From Myxosarcina sp. GI1 (lineage in GTDB: Bacteria; Cyanobacteriota; Cyanobacteriia; Cyanobacteriales; Xenococcaceae): DNA of 64,000 bases. Below are positions 16,352 to 25,572 of this stretch, piece by piece; position 1 is the stretch's first letter, and each line of letters starts with the position of its first letter. The notes beneath the pieces were generated by a model. It ran no database searches, had not been told where the DNA came from, and saw only the letters and a list, made by a program, of their open reading frames with translations. Made by a program: the position numbers and the translations under genes. The DNA lies in NCBI RefSeq assembly GCF_000756305.1, contig NZ_JRFE01000014.1, positions 140,201 to 204,200 of the forward strand, given 5' to 3'.

Positions 16352-18499
16352 ATGACCGAAATCGCACCAATTATTGCCCAAGAATTTTCGATTCCTCTAA
16401 CTAATATTGAGAATGCTATACAACTTTGGCAGGAAGGCGGAACGATACCGTTTATTGCTCGCTATCGTAAAGAAAGAACGGGTTCGCTGGATGAAATTCA
16501 GTTAAGAGATATCTTTGAACGCTATACCTATCTAGATGAATTAAACAAACGTAAAGAAACAATACTTGAAGCGATCGCGTCGCAGAATAAACTAACCAAA
16601 GAGCTACAGTCTAAAATTGAAGCCTGTCTCAACAAAACCGAGTTAGAAGATCTATATTTACCCTACAAACCCAAACGGCGTACTAAAGCTACTGCGGCGA
16701 GAGAAAAAGGTTTAGAGCCTTTAGCGGAGTGGATTGAGTCGGTAAATGAGTCTGGTGCAAAAGCAAATTTAATTAAAGAAGCCGAGAAATATCTTAATCC
16801 AGAGCAAAGTGTAACTACAGCAGAAGAAGCCTTAAACGGTGCAGCAGATATTTTGGCAGAGTTAGTTGCAGAAAAGGCAAAAATCAGAGCTTATTTACGG
16901 GAATATCTATTAAAAAACGGCATTTTTACTGCCAGCATTAAAGACGACTATCCTGAAGGCAGCACCAAATACGAAATGTATCGCAACTATCGCTACAGCG
17001 TTAGCAAGATTCCGCCTCACAATATTTTGGCACTATATCGCGGTGAAGCAGAAGGGATGTTAAATGTCGATATTGCTTTTGAAGAGTCAGAAGTGATGTC
17101 TTATTTAGAACGTCAGGTAATCAAAACTAAAGTTAGCGAAGTGAGAGACTTCTATCGGGTAATGCTAAAGGATGCTTTTAGCCGTTTGCTCAAACCCTCT
17201 CTAGTTAGAGAAATAAGAAGCGATCGCCAAAATTATGCCGACATCGAATCGATTCAAACCTTTGAAGCTAACCTACGTAACTTATTGCTCGCACCACCTG
17301 CAGGAATGAAACCAACTCTGGCGATCGATCCTGGTTTTCGCACTGGTTGTAAAGTTGCTGTGCTATCGGATACAGGCAAATTTATAGAGAACAAAACTAT
17401 TTATCCTCATTCGGGAGAGAAACAAAAGCAAGAAGCAGAAAAAATATCACGGGAATTAATAAATAAATATCAAATTAAACTAATTGCTATTGGTAACGGT
17501 ACTGCTTCGAGAGAAACCGATCGCTTTATCGGCGATGTTTTAAAAACAATTAATCCCAAACCAATAAAAGTAATCGTCAATGAATCTGGTGCTTCTATTT
17601 ACTCTGCTAGTGATGTGGCAAGAATGGAATTTCCCGAACTAGATCTTACTGTCAGGGGTGCAATTAGTATCGGTAGAAGATTGCAAGATCCACTTGCCGA
17701 ATTAGTAAAAATCGATCCCAAATCAATTGGCGTGGGACAGTACCAGCACGATGTCAACCAAAAGCTGCTCAAACAAAAGCTGGAAGAAACCGTAGAAAGC
17801 TGCGTTAACTATGTAGGAGTAGATTTAAATACCGCATCTTCTGAGTTGTTGACCTACGTATCGGGAATTAGTAACGCGATCGCTAATAATATCGTCAGCT
17901 ATCGTAACGAAAGTGGTGCATTTAAAAATCGTCGCCAACTACTGAAAGTTGCCAAGCTAGGCAAGAAAACTTACGAACAAGCAGCAGGTTTTTTACGAAT
18001 ACGAGATGGGGAAAATCCTTTAGACAATACCGCAGTACATCCCGAAAGTTATGGCGTAGTTAAAGAAATGGCGGCAGCATTAAAAGTTCCCTTAGCTGAA
18101 ATTACTAAAGTAAGCGATCGCCTCAAGTCTTTAGATTTAAAGCAGTTTGTTACCGAAAATACGGGACTGCCAACTTTACAGGATGCGATCGCCGAACTGG
18201 CAAAACCTGGCAGAGATCCCAGAGAGCAATTTCAATACGCTACCTTTTCTGAAGGCATTAACGAAATTAGCGATCTTACAGAAGGTATGATCTTAGAGGG
18301 AGTAGTAACTAATGTGGTTAATTTTGGTGCGTTTGTAGACGTTGGCGTACACCAAGATGGTTTGATCCATATCTCACAAATGAGCGATCGCTTTGTCTCC
18401 GATCCCAACGAAATTGTCAAAGTGGGAGAAATAGTAAAAGTCAAAGTTTTAGAAGTCAACCAAAAGTTAAAACGGATAGGCTTATCACTTAAAGTTTAA
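16352..18499 (+). CDS. tex: Tex-family transcription accessory protein
   Basis: 715 residues, the usual Tex length. It has an N-terminal helical region (FIARYRKERTGSLDEIQLRD at about 30-49), a YqgF/RNase H-like domain (LAIDPGFRTGCKVAVL near 325-340), helix-hairpin-helix units (VDLNTASSELLTYVSGI near 490-506), and a C-terminal S1 RNA-binding domain (GMILEGVVTNVVNFGAFVDV, GLIHISQMSD, about 645-712). Tex binds nucleic acid and RNA polymerase-associated complexes; its exact role differs between bacteria. Its last codons are duplicated 64 bases downstream. It converges on the amino acid transporter genes. Confidence 0.95.
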   Translation: MTEIAPIIAQEFSIPLTNIENAIQLWQEGGTIPFIARYRKERTGSLDEIQLRDIFERYTYLDELNKRKETILEAIASQNKLTKELQSKIEACLNKTELEDLYLPYKPKRRTKATAAREKGLEPLAEWIESVNESGAKANLIKEAEKYLNPEQSVTTAEEALNGAADILAELVAEKAKIRAYLREYLLKNGIFTASIKDDYPEGSTKYEMYRNYRYSVSKIPPHNILALYRGEAEGMLNVDIAFEESEVMSYLERQVIKTKVSEVRDFYRVMLKDAFSRLLKPSLVREIRSDRQNYADIESIQTFEANLRNLLLAPPAGMKPTLAIDPGFRTGCKVAVLSDTGKFIENKTIYPHSGEKQKQEAEKISRELINKYQIKLIAIGNGTASRETDRFIGDVLKTINPKPIKVIVNESGASIYSASDVARMEFPELDLTVRGAISIGRRLQDPLAELVKIDPKSIGVGQYQHDVNQKLLKQKLEETVESCVNYVGVDLNTASSELLTYVSGISNAIANNIVSYRNESGAFKNRRQLLKVAKLGKKTYEQAAGFLRIRDGENPLDNTAVHPESYGVVKEMAAALKVPLAEITKVSDRLKSLDLKQFVTENTGLPTLQDAIAELAKPGRDPREQFQYATFSEGINEISDLTEGMILEGVVTNVVNFGAFVDVGVHQDGLIHISQMSDRFVSDPNEIVKVGEIVKVKVLEVNQKLKRIGLSLKV

Positions 18500-18564
18500 A
18501 AATGTTTATAGAGGCAGAAAACCAAAACAGCTAACAGCTAAAGGCTTATCGCTTAAAATTTAAA
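18479..18564. repeat. Direct repeat of the tex 3' end
   Basis: The 22 bases 18479-18500, which encode the last residues and stop of Tex, reappear at 18543-18564 with two mismatches. The second copy overlaps the last codons of the convergent ATP-binding gene. A small local duplication is the simplest explanation. Confidence 0.6.
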
Positions 18565-19309
18565 GCATTTTTTCAAGAAACTGACAGGCGCGATCGCATT
18601 CTGGATTAGTAAAAAACTTGTCAGGCGGTGAATCCTCTGCCAGTCGCCCTTTATCGAGAAATAAAATACGATTAGCTACTTCCCGCGCAAAGCCCATTTC
18701 ATGAGTTACAACTGCCATTGTGATTCCAGTTTTGGCTAAATTTTGCATTGCCTCAAGCACTTCTTTAACCGTTTCTGGGTCGAGAGCAGAAGTAGGTTCG
18801 TCAAACAACATCACCTCTGGTTCCATTGCTAGGGCACGGGCGATCGCCACTCGCTGTTTTTGTCCTCCCGATAGCTTTGCTGGATAAGTATCTGCCTTCT
18901 CTGGCAGCCCTACCTGTGTTAGCAATTCTATTGCCTTTTCTCGTGCCTTTTCTGCAATGACATTTTTAACTTTAATTGGTGCATAAGTTACATTTTCTAA
19001 AACTGTCATGTGGGGAAACAAGTTGAAATGTTGAAATACCATTCCCACCTTTTGCCGCAATTTTAGTATGTCGGTTTTAGCTTTCGTAATATCCGTTCCC
19101 TCAATATAAATCTTTCCAGATGTTGGAGTTTCTAATAAATTTAGGCAGCGTAAAAATGTTGACTTTCCCGAACCCGAAGGACCGATGATAGCAACCACTT
19201 CTCCTTTGCCAACTTTAGTAGATATCTCATGAAGAACTTGCAAATTGCCAAAGGATTTGGATAAATTTTCGACTCTAACTGCTTCTTTGTAATCTTTGTT
19301 CGAGTGCAT
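18560..19309 (-). CDS. Amino acid ABC transporter ATP-binding protein (GlnQ/BgtA type)
   Basis: 249 residues. Walker A GPSGSGKS (about 42-49), Q-loop [13 protein letters not shown], signature LSGGQKQR (near 145), Walker [14 protein letters not shown], and the H-loop VVTHEM. It belongs to the polar amino acid (PAAT) subfamily and energises uptake at the cytoplasmic face. Its ATG lies inside the last codons of the upstream permease gene (35-base overlap), so translation is coupled. A run of eight G sits directly before the start. The partner is the fused binding protein/permease; the pair resembles the Bgt system for glutamine and basic amino acids of Synechocystis. Confidence 0.93.
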   Translation of the reverse strand: MHSNKDYKEAVRVENLSKSFGNLQVLHEISTKVGKGEVVAIIGPSGSGKSTFLRCLNLLETPTSGKIYIEGTDITKAKTDILKLRQKVGMVFQHFNLFPHMTVLENVTYAPIKVKNVIAEKAREKAIELLTQVGLPEKADTYPAKLSGGQKQRVAIARALAMEPEVMLFDEPTSALDPETVKEVLEAMQNLAKTGITMAVVTHEMGFAREVANRILFLDKGRLAEDSPPDKFFTNPECDRACQFLEKML

Positions 19310-20780
19310 ACCCCCCCCAGGTTAAGAACATAACCATCACGTAATAAACCGCTCCAGCAAATAGTAGCGGTTCAAAATATATATACTTTTCTGCTCCTAC
19401 AATCTGAGCGCGACGCAATAGATCTGCAACACCAATAGTAGATACCAAAGCCGAGTCTTTAAGTAAAGCAATACTTTCATTTACCAGTGCTGGTAAGATA
19501 TTTTTTATTGCCTGGGGCAGAATAATATCTAGCATCATTGGTTTGTAAGGAACTCCCAGCGATAGCGCGGCTTCTCTCTGTCCTTTATCTACAGCAAGGA
19601 TACCACCGCGAATCGTCTCAGAAATATAAGCACCTGAATTTAGGGTAAATGTAATCACCCCTGCTAGCAGGGCGGGAATATCATAGCCAGTTAGCTGTGG
19701 GGTAGCGTAGTAAACGAGCGCGATTTGTAATAAAAGTGGCGTACCGCGAAACACAGACGTATAGGCGTTAGCCAACCAAGTTAGAGGCTTAATGTTAGAA
19801 ATTTTGAATAAAGAGAGAATCGTTCCCCAGATAAATCCAAATAAAGCCGAAAGAGCCGTAAATAGTAGCGTCGTTCCCAGACCTTTTAAAATAAACGGAA
19901 TACTTGGTGCAATTCGAGCAAACGATAAAATACTATTGTTGGCTGGTTCTTCTGCTTGTGTCGTCGTTTCCTTTCCGTCGCCAAACCACTTGTTAATCAA
20001 GCTTTCTAGTTTCCCGCTTTTTTTCATCTCTTGGATAACGCGGTTAAAATCATCAATGAAAGGAAAATCTTTAGGAAAGGCAATAGCAGAACCAGCTTCT
20101 TCGGTGTTAGGAATTGTCTTAAATTCTAAATCGGAGTTAGCAGCCACAAAGCCTTTGGCGATGGTATCTTCAATAATGGCGGCATCAACTCGACCTGCTT
20201 TCACCTCTTGAATGATTTCACTGGTTTTGTTTAGGGACTTAGTTTGCATCCCTTCTACTTCTTCGGTCATGGTTTTTGCTGCTTCTTCTTGAGTAGAACC
20301 AAGCTGTACGCCGACCGTTTTACCTGCTAAATCTTCGGGTTTAGTTAGTTTGCTTTCTTTTTTTGCAACAATTGTGTTTTTAGCCTCGTAGTAAATTTCT
20401 GAAAAGTCTACGTTCTTTTTGCGCTCTTCGGTTGGGGTCATGCCTGCCATCGCAAAGTTAGCTCGACCCGATTGCAAAGCAGGAATAATCCCGTTAAAGT
20501 CTGTATCGACGATCTCTAACTCAAACCCCAATCGATCGGCAATATAGTTGGCAATATCTATATCAAAGCCAATAATTTCATTACCAGAGGCGGTATCTCT
20601 AAACTCGTAGGGAGGATAGTCCGCCGAAGTAACCATTTGCATTTGTGTCGGGATTTTTTCTGCCGACTGTGCTGCAATCCGCTCGGTTGTTCCCTGGATA
20701 AAGCCGATCGATAGCACTGTTATCAAAGATACAATTGCTAGTATTACTCTACTTTTTTTCCTTAGCAGTATTTTCACCAC
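19275..20780 (-). CDS. bgtB: Fused substrate-binding protein and permease of amino acid ABC transporter
   Basis: 501 residues. A membrane anchor/signal segment (VILAIVSLITVLSIGFI, about 12-28) leads to a PAAT-type solute-binding domain (VTSADYPPYEFRD at about 49-61, GFDIDIANYIADRLG, up to about 270). A permease domain follows with several spans and the coupling EAA loop (EAALSLGVPYKPMMLDIILP near 402-421). The fusion keeps the periplasmic receptor tethered to the channel, as in cyanobacterial BgtB. The ligand is probably glutamine or basic amino acids, by family. The symbol is by architecture only. It overlaps the ATPase gene. Confidence 0.88.
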   Translation of the reverse strand: MVKILLRKKSRVILAIVSLITVLSIGFIQGTTERIAAQSAEKIPTQMQMVTSADYPPYEFRDTASGNEIIGFDIDIANYIADRLGFELEIVDTDFNGIIPALQSGRANFAMAGMTPTEERKKNVDFSEIYYEAKNTIVAKKESKLTKPEDLAGKTVGVQLGSTQEEAAKTMTEEVEGMQTKSLNKTSEIIQEVKAGRVDAAIIEDTIAKGFVAANSDLEFKTIPNTEEAGSAIAFPKDFPFIDDFNRVIQEMKKSGKLESLINKWFGDGKETTTQAEEPANNSILSFARIAPSIPFILKGLGTTLLFTALSALFGFIWGTILSLFKISNIKPLTWLANAYTSVFRGTPLLLQIALVYYATPQLTGYDIPALLAGVITFTLNSGAYISETIRGGILAVDKGQREAALSLGVPYKPMMLDIILPQAIKNILPALVNESIALLKDSALVSTIGVADLLRRAQIVGAEKYIYFEPLLFAGAVYYVMVMFLTWGGYALEQRLQRSS

Positions 20781-20957
20781 AGCATCGATCTAATGTTTAT
20801 TTTATTAGGGGCTAAAACGCGATCGCTTTTTTAAATGTGCATAATTGCGGACAATTTTTGGTTGTAACTTTCGGCGAATGTAACGGATATGCCATCATCA
20901 TACTTGAGTAACCAGTGATAAAAGTATCCGTTTTATCAAAGCGATCGCTATTGTAAA

Positions 20958-22307
20958 TTAACGCATCGTTACAAATTCCTCTGCCGAACTAGGATGAATA
21001 CCTACAGTAGCATCAAAATTAGCTTTAGTTGCTCCCATTTTAACGGCGATCGCTACACCCTGAATGATTTCTGCCGCACCATCTCCTACCATGTGCGCTC
21101 CCAATACTTTATCGGTGTTGGTATCGACAATTAATTTCATCAAAGTTTTTTCCTGAATGTTGGGAATAGTGTAATACATCGGACGAAACTTACTGCGATA
21201 GATTTTAATCGCATCGCCATATTTATCTCTTGCTTCGGCTTCAGTCAAACCAACTGTCGCTGCTTCTGGATCGGAGAATACGGCAGTAGGAATATTTTCA
21301 TAAGACATCTGGCGAGATTGTCCACCAAAATGCGTATCGGCAAAAGCTCTACCTTCCTGAATAGCTACAGGTGTAAGATTGATGCGATCTGTACAGTCCC
21401 CTACTGCATAAATATGTTTTTCTGCGGTTTGATTGTAAGCATCGATCGCCACTGCACCATTGACTACTTCTACCTGGGTATTTTCTAATCCTAAGTCAGC
21501 GATGTTAGGTATGCGACCCGTTGCGGCAAGACTTACTACATCAGTAGCTATAGTTTCTTCTTTTTCGCCATGTATTTTGAGGTTAATTCCGTCTTCGCCC
21601 TCTTCAAGGGCAATTTTGGGTTTATTAGTTAAAATGCGAATGCCGTGTCTCTGCATCGCCTCCTGAATTTCCGAGCGCAAATCGTCATCAAAACCTCTAA
21701 GAATTTTATCGCTGCGAATAACTTGGGTTACTTCGGTTCCCATGCCGTTAAGTATGCAGGCAAACTCTACCCCAATATAGCCACCGCCGATAATCACCAT
21801 ACGCTTAGGCTGTTCTTTAAGGTGAAAAATATCGTCAGAAGTAATGGCGCGATCGATACCAGGAATGGTGTCGGGTTTGACAGGATGACCGCCAACGGCA
21901 ATTAAAATCTTATCGGCAGTGACTTTTTCATCGCCGATCGCAATGGTATGAGAATCGACAAATTTACCGCGACTCTCAAACACTTTGACATTAGAATTAT
22001 CTAACATCCGCTGATAAATGCCGTTGAGTCTATTTACCTCATTATTTACTGCCGTTATCATTTTTTCCCAGTTAAAGCTGGTTTCACCTACACTCCAGCC
22101 ATAGCCCTGGGATTCATTAAAGTAATCGCTAAAATGAGCGGCATAGACCATTAACTTTTTGGGAACGCAACCACGATTGACACAAGTTCCACCAAGGCGA
22201 TCGTATTCGGCAATTCCTACTTTAGCTCCATATTGAGCGGCACGTCTGGCAGTAGCTATACCTCCAGAGCCCGCACCAATAACAAATAAATCGAAATCAT
22301 AACTCAT
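20958..22307 (-). CDS. gor: Glutathione reductase
   Basis: 449 residues. The N-terminal FAD motif VIGAGSGGIATARRA (about 9-23) and the redox-active disulfide GGTCVNRGCVPKK (about 39-51) are typical. The second dinucleotide fold is MVIIGGGYIGVEFA (about 170-183), and the FAD site AVGDCT lies near 305. The C-terminal interface motif is GIHPSSAEEFV with the catalytic His. In cyanobacteria the enzyme reduces oxidised glutathione with NADPH. The GxGYxGxEFA fold has no classical Arg pair immediately after it, so coenzyme preference is not certain. It is monocistronic, with no regulatory site recognised. Confidence 0.95.
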   Translation of the reverse strand: MSYDFDLFVIGAGSGGIATARRAAQYGAKVGIAEYDRLGGTCVNRGCVPKKLMVYAAHFSDYFNESQGYGWSVGETSFNWEKMITAVNNEVNRLNGIYQRMLDNSNVKVFESRGKFVDSHTIAIGDEKVTADKILIAVGGHPVKPDTIPGIDRAITSDDIFHLKEQPKRMVIIGGGYIGVEFACILNGMGTEVTQVIRSDKILRGFDDDLRSEIQEAMQRHGIRILTNKPKIALEEGEDGINLKIHGEKEETIATDVVSLAATGRIPNIADLGLENTQVEVVNGAVAIDAYNQTAEKHIYAVGDCTDRINLTPVAIQEGRAFADTHFGGQSRQMSYENIPTAVFSDPEAATVGLTEAEARDKYGDAIKIYRSKFRPMYYTIPNIQEKTLMKLIVDTNTDKVLGAHMVGDGAAEIIQGVAIAVKMGATKANFDATVGIHPSSAEEFVTMR

Positions 22308-22461
22308 TTTTGTAATATCTCCTGAGTGAAAATAGTTAATTTAACGGACAAATTATTTAAAGAAATCAAAAATTAGTAAGAACTGACTGAGCCGTAGTAA
22401 TAAGCAGCAGCTTAATATATTTCTTGTCTATTAAAGTGATTAATCTTCTTTTCTATAGATT

Positions 22462-23064
22462 ATGAAATATTTATCTTTTGCTTATATGTATTATGAAAAT
22501 CTTTCTTGGGCTTCAAAAAGCTTATCTATATTTACTATTTTAGCTACAATTCTTAGTTTGCCAATTGCTCACAAGGTGGGATTTTCAGTTTTCCGAATCT
22601 GTAAATCTAAGTGATGTTACAATTGCCGATGTCGATTCTGATACACAGTATATAGATGCAGTTGCAGTTGAGGGTTTTACTTGCGCCACTTCAGGAACTA
22701 TTGGTACGGAAATAGTACCTATTTTTGTTAATCTGGGAAGTGAATTAGAAGCTTCTAGCGTTAATTTGTCGGGTAGAGGGAGCCTGGACTTTGTGACCAA
22801 TGGCGTAAAAAATGGCGTACAAATGGTCAGACTAGCTATGCTTCAAATCAAACAAATATTACTTTTGCCGAACCAGTTAATTCTTTTTCTCTACATTTAT
22901 TCAATAATTCAGAATTTAATATCACTGGCGAACACGGTGTTGCTATAAAAAATAAAAGCTATCAAATAACAGTAGAACAAGTTCCTTTTGAATTTAGACA
23001 CATTCCAGGTTTGTTACTTCCAGCAATGAGTTTATTAGGAGTACATTGCCTTCGTAAAAAATAG
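22462..23064 (+). pseudogene. Frameshifted exported protein with PFE/PEP-CTERM-like tail
   Basis: Three frames in order make one plausible protein. Frame 1 from ATG 22462 carries a hydrophobic signal segment (SLSIFTILATILSLPIAH). Frame 2, from about 22580, has SVNLSDVTIADVDSDTQYID. Frame 3, from about 22810, has ITFAEPVNSFSLHLFNN. It ends VEQVPFEFRHIPGLLLPAMS, LLGVHCLRKK. That end is a VPFEF motif, a hydrophobic helix and a basic tail, the layout of exosortase/PEP-CTERM-type sorting signals. Two frameshifts (near 22575 and 22815) break the gene. A sequencing error could do the same but two are less likely. Confidence 0.6.
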
Positions 23065-23102
23065 TTTTGGGTAAATTGTTTGAAGAACAAAAAATAAGTA
23101 TT

Positions 23103-23162
23103 GTAGAGTAAATATAAAATTTAGAAATCATCAAACTATTTATATTTTCATATTTACTCTAC
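23103..23162. terminator. AT-rich inverted repeat between convergent genes
   Basis: Perfect 13-base arms, GTAGAGTAAATAT at 23103-23115 and its complement at 23150-23162, flank a 34-base loop. T-rich sequence follows on both sides. It sits between the exported-protein pseudogene and the dps series, so a two-way terminator is likely. Confidence 0.5.
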
Positions 23163-23190
23163 TTTTAATCCTTAACCGAACAATAAGTGC

Positions 23191-23472
23191 TTACTTCGCC
23201 CCATAGTAAAAAGCAATTTCTTTGTCTTTTAGAGGAGGAAATTCGGCATCAGATAGCATCCGATCTAATTCCTCCTGAGAAATGTGCTTGGCACCAATCC
23301 TAACAATGCGCGATCGCATGGTATTAGTTACCCCACTCCTCTGTCTTCCAGCTTCTAAAGCCATTACTTGGTTATAGAGCTTGAGTTTTTCGGAAGGAAT
23401 AGGGGAACCGTTAAGATCTACGCCACGTGCAATTGCCGCATCTACTTCATCTGCGCCTTTTGTTTCTGCCAT
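23191..23472 (-). CDS. Conserved small protein downstream of dps
   Basis: 93 residues from the Met at 23472 (MAETKGADEVDAAIARGVDL). The open frame reaches 23502, but the first ten residues look non-native. It has a basic central part (LEAGRQRSGVTNTMRSRIVR) and an acidic C-terminus ending FPPLKDKEIAFYYGAK. There is no membrane span or Cys. I recall similar uncharacterised proteins in cyanobacteria but no function. It begins 53 bases after dps and is probably the last gene of the prx-zip-dps transcript, which suggests a stress or metal-linked role. Confidence 0.6.
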   Translation of the reverse strand: MAETKGADEVDAAIARGVDLNGSPIPSEKLKLYNQVMALEAGRQRSGVTNTMRSRIVRIGAKHISQEELDRMLSDAEFPPLKDKEIAFYYGAK

Positions 23473-23525
23473 AACTGTTACTATTTTAATTACTGTAGCC
23501 AATTATTGCAGATTATCGCTGGTGT

Positions 23526-24029
23526 CTACTTAACCAAGTGAGCTTCTAAGAACCAGAGACGCTTATCAATTGTCCGCGAAATCTCCGTATACAAGTCGGC
23601 AGTATCTGCATCGCCCATTTCATCGGTAGTATCGATCGCTTTACGTAAATGTTCGGCATAGGCTGCATAGCGATCGGCCAAAGCAGTAACGTGTTCGACA
23701 CCGCTAACTGCATCGAGGTCGTATTCGGGTAAAATTGATTCTGAAGCAGCAATACGCGCCGTTCCCATTGCGGTTCCAGCTAGAGCAGTTACTCTTTCAG
23801 CTACCATATCTGTGTATTCTTCTAGCTCGGTTGCCATTTCGTCAAACAGTTCGTGTAGCTGGTAAAAGTCCATACCTTTGACATTCCAGTGTGCCTGTTT
23901 GGTTTGAGTTTTCAAGTCTAAAGTGGCAGCAAGTGTTTGATTTAATAGTTGAGTAACTTGAAGACGCAGTTCTTCTCCCAGATCGATTCTGGAGGGATAG
24001 AGTTTGGTTTTTTCTACTGTAGAAACCAT
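23526..24029 (-). CDS. dps: Dps-family ferritin-like DNA-protection protein
   Basis: 167 residues. The ferroxidase motif is visible: TKQAHWNVKGMDFYQLHELF (about 42-61), then DEMATELEEYTDMVAERVTA (about 62-81) with the His, Asp and Glu that bind iron between subunits. Dps proteins form 12-subunit shells that oxidise Fe(II) with H2O2 and so limit hydroxyl radicals. The C-terminal helix TIDKRLWFLEAHL is also typical. It lies 49 bases after the ZIP transporter and downstream of a peroxiredoxin, as expected for one oxidative stress/metal unit. Confidence 0.93.
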   Translation of the reverse strand: MVSTVEKTKLYPSRIDLGEELRLQVTQLLNQTLAATLDLKTQTKQAHWNVKGMDFYQLHELFDEMATELEEYTDMVAERVTALAGTAMGTARIAASESILPEYDLDAVSGVEHVTALADRYAAYAEHLRKAIDTTDEMGDADTADLYTEISRTIDKRLWFLEAHLVK

Positions 24030-24078
24030 AGGTTTTGTTCTCCTTTGTGTTTGATTGAAAATTTAATACTTAGTTCAA

Positions 24079-24852
24079 TTAGCCAAAAGCAATATCCAAA
24101 AACATCATGGCGACAAACCCGCCAATAATTCCTAAAGCACCTTCTCGGGCAATACTTTCGCGGTCAATTTCTGGAATGATTTCACCGACAATTACAAATA
24201 ACATCGCTCCTGCAGCGATTGCCATTGCCCAAGGTAAACTCGATTGACCGAAACTAACAATACTCGCACCAAATACACCACCCACTGGTTCGACTAAACC
24301 CGTCAATACTGAAATTCCCAAAGCAAAAGAGGTCGAATATTTTAATTCTTTTAAGGCTAGAGCAACTACCAATCCTTCAGGCATATTTTGTAATCCAATT
24401 CCGATCGCTAATGGCAGTCCATGACTGATATCTCCATTGCCAAAACCCACTCCTACAGCCAATCCTTCGGGAAAGTTGTGGATCGTAATTGCTAGAACGA
24501 ATAACCAAAGGCGTTGAAAACTTTCAGTAACTTTGCCTTCTTGACCGCGAACAAAGTGTTCGTGGGGAAAATTATCGTGTAGCAACCACAAAAGTACCCC
24601 GCCGATAACGATCCCGATACTAATAATCGAGGCTGCTTGTTGTTGCGAATAACCGAGGGCAAGTGCCGCTTCGGTACCAGGAACAATTAATGAAAAGGCT
24701 GTTGCGGATAGCATTACTCCACCACCTACTCCTAGTAATATTCCTTGCCATTGTTGTTTGAGATTGGTAGTGAATAAAATTGGTAGAGCGCCAACTGCCG
24801 TACCCATTCCAGCAATTAAGCTAGCTAGAAAACCCAGATAAATTGTTCCCAT
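24079..24852 (-). CDS. ZIP-family divalent metal transporter
   Basis: About 257 residues from the Met at 24852; a second possible start is 24876. Eight hydrophobic segments can be traced. The two metal-binding helices are HNFPEGLAVGVGFG and GIGLQNMPEGLVVALALKEL (around residues 130-175), the hallmark of ZIP (ZupT/GufA-like) proteins that move zinc, iron or manganese into the cytoplasm. A His/Glu-containing loop (HDNFPHEHFVRGQEGK) precedes them. It follows the peroxiredoxin gene by 67 bases. Supply of metal for Dps or for Mn/Fe balance under oxidative stress is an inference from this context. Confidence 0.88.
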   Translation of the reverse strand: MGTIYLGFLASLIAGMGTAVGALPILFTTNLKQQWQGILLGVGGGVMLSATAFSLIVPGTEAALALGYSQQQAASIISIGIVIGGVLLWLLHDNFPHEHFVRGQEGKVTESFQRLWLFVLAITIHNFPEGLAVGVGFGNGDISHGLPLAIGIGLQNMPEGLVVALALKELKYSTSFALGISVLTGLVEPVGGVFGASIVSFGQSSLPWAMAIAAGAMLFVIVGEIIPEIDRESIAREGALGIIGGFVAMMFLDIAFG

Positions 24853-24919
24853 AATGTCCGTATCGTATGGGGACACACTCTAAAAAATAAGCGTCCCCAA
24901 ATTGTTTAAAAATCCGAAG

Positions 24920-25450
24920 TTATTTTCCTTCTCCTTTTAAGTATTGCAGCATAGTGTCGGCATCGGAAACTTCAAAAGGATCGGTAGGACAGTTATCGCC
25001 AAAATCTGGTTCGATAAACATCTGCTTAATTTTCATGTCGTCTACTAACATCGAGTAACGCCAGGAACGCAACCCAAAACCAAGATTGTCTTTGTTGACT
25101 AGCATCCCCATTTTGCGAGTAAACTCACCACTACCATCGGGAAGTAGAAAAACTTTTTCGGCTCCTTGAGCTTTGCCCCACTGGAACATAACAAAAGCAT
25201 CATTGACCGAAAGACAGATGACTTCGTCTACACCTTGAGCTTTAATTTCGTCGTATAGTTCTTCGTATTTAGGCAAATGAGTAGAAGAACAGGTTGGAGT
25301 AAAAGCACCAGGGAGGGCAAATAAAACTATTTTTTTGCCTTTGAAGATATCTTCTGTGGTTAAATCTTGCCAGCGATAGGGATTCGGTCCTTCTACAGAT
25401 TCGTCGCGGACTCTAGTTTTAAAGACTACGTTTGGTACTAAATCTCTCAT
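24920..25450 (-). CDS. Peroxiredoxin of the Prx5/type II family
   Basis: 176 residues from ATG 25450 ([18 protein letters not shown]). The open frame extends to 25516, but that would run through the inverted repeats upstream, so the shorter start is preferred. The peroxidatic Cys lies in [20 protein letters not shown] (about 55-74), with its supporting Thr and Pro. The downstream [20 protein letters not shown] fits Prx5. It reduces H2O2 and organic peroxides with glutathione or thioredoxin. Resolving Cys is not obvious, so a one-Cys mechanism is possible. First gene of a peroxiredoxin-ZIP-Dps series. Confidence 0.92.
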   Translation of the reverse strand: MRDLVPNVVFKTRVRDESVEGPNPYRWQDLTTEDIFKGKKIVLFALPGAFTPTCSSTHLPKYEELYDEIKAQGVDEVICLSVNDAFVMFQWGKAQGAEKVFLLPDGSGEFTRKMGMLVNKDNLGFGLRSWRYSMLVDDMKIKQMFIEPDFGDNCPTDPFEVSDADTMLQYLKGEGK

Positions 25451-25479
25451 AGTTGATAATTGTTTATTACTTATCTCGT

Positions 25480-25529
25480 ACTCATTATGAGTTTTACTAA
25501 AATAAATCATACTCATAATGACTATGAGT
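25480..25529. promoter_or_regulatory. Two inverted repeats sharing half-site ACTCAT/ATGAGT
   Basis: Site 1 (25480-25492) is ACTCAT-T-ATGAGT. Site 2 (25511-25529) is ACTCAT, seven bases, ATGAGT. Both lie 30-80 bases upstream of the peroxiredoxin start in a 122-base divergent gap shared with the DAO-family oxidase. The same half-site used twice points to a dedicated regulator. Confidence 0.55.
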
Positions 25530-25572
25530 TGTCAAGTAAAATCGAATATTAATTTTAAATTTTATTAATTTT

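Noticed and set aside
20781-20957. Possible NtcA site upstream of the amino acid transporter
   Set aside because: I looked for GTA-N8-TAC and found only partial matches.
24877-24919. Hairpin GGGGAC...GTCCCC between the peroxiredoxin and ZIP genes
   Set aside because: The stem is short, the loop long and no U-run follows, so I do not call it a terminator; it could attenuate but this is unsupported.
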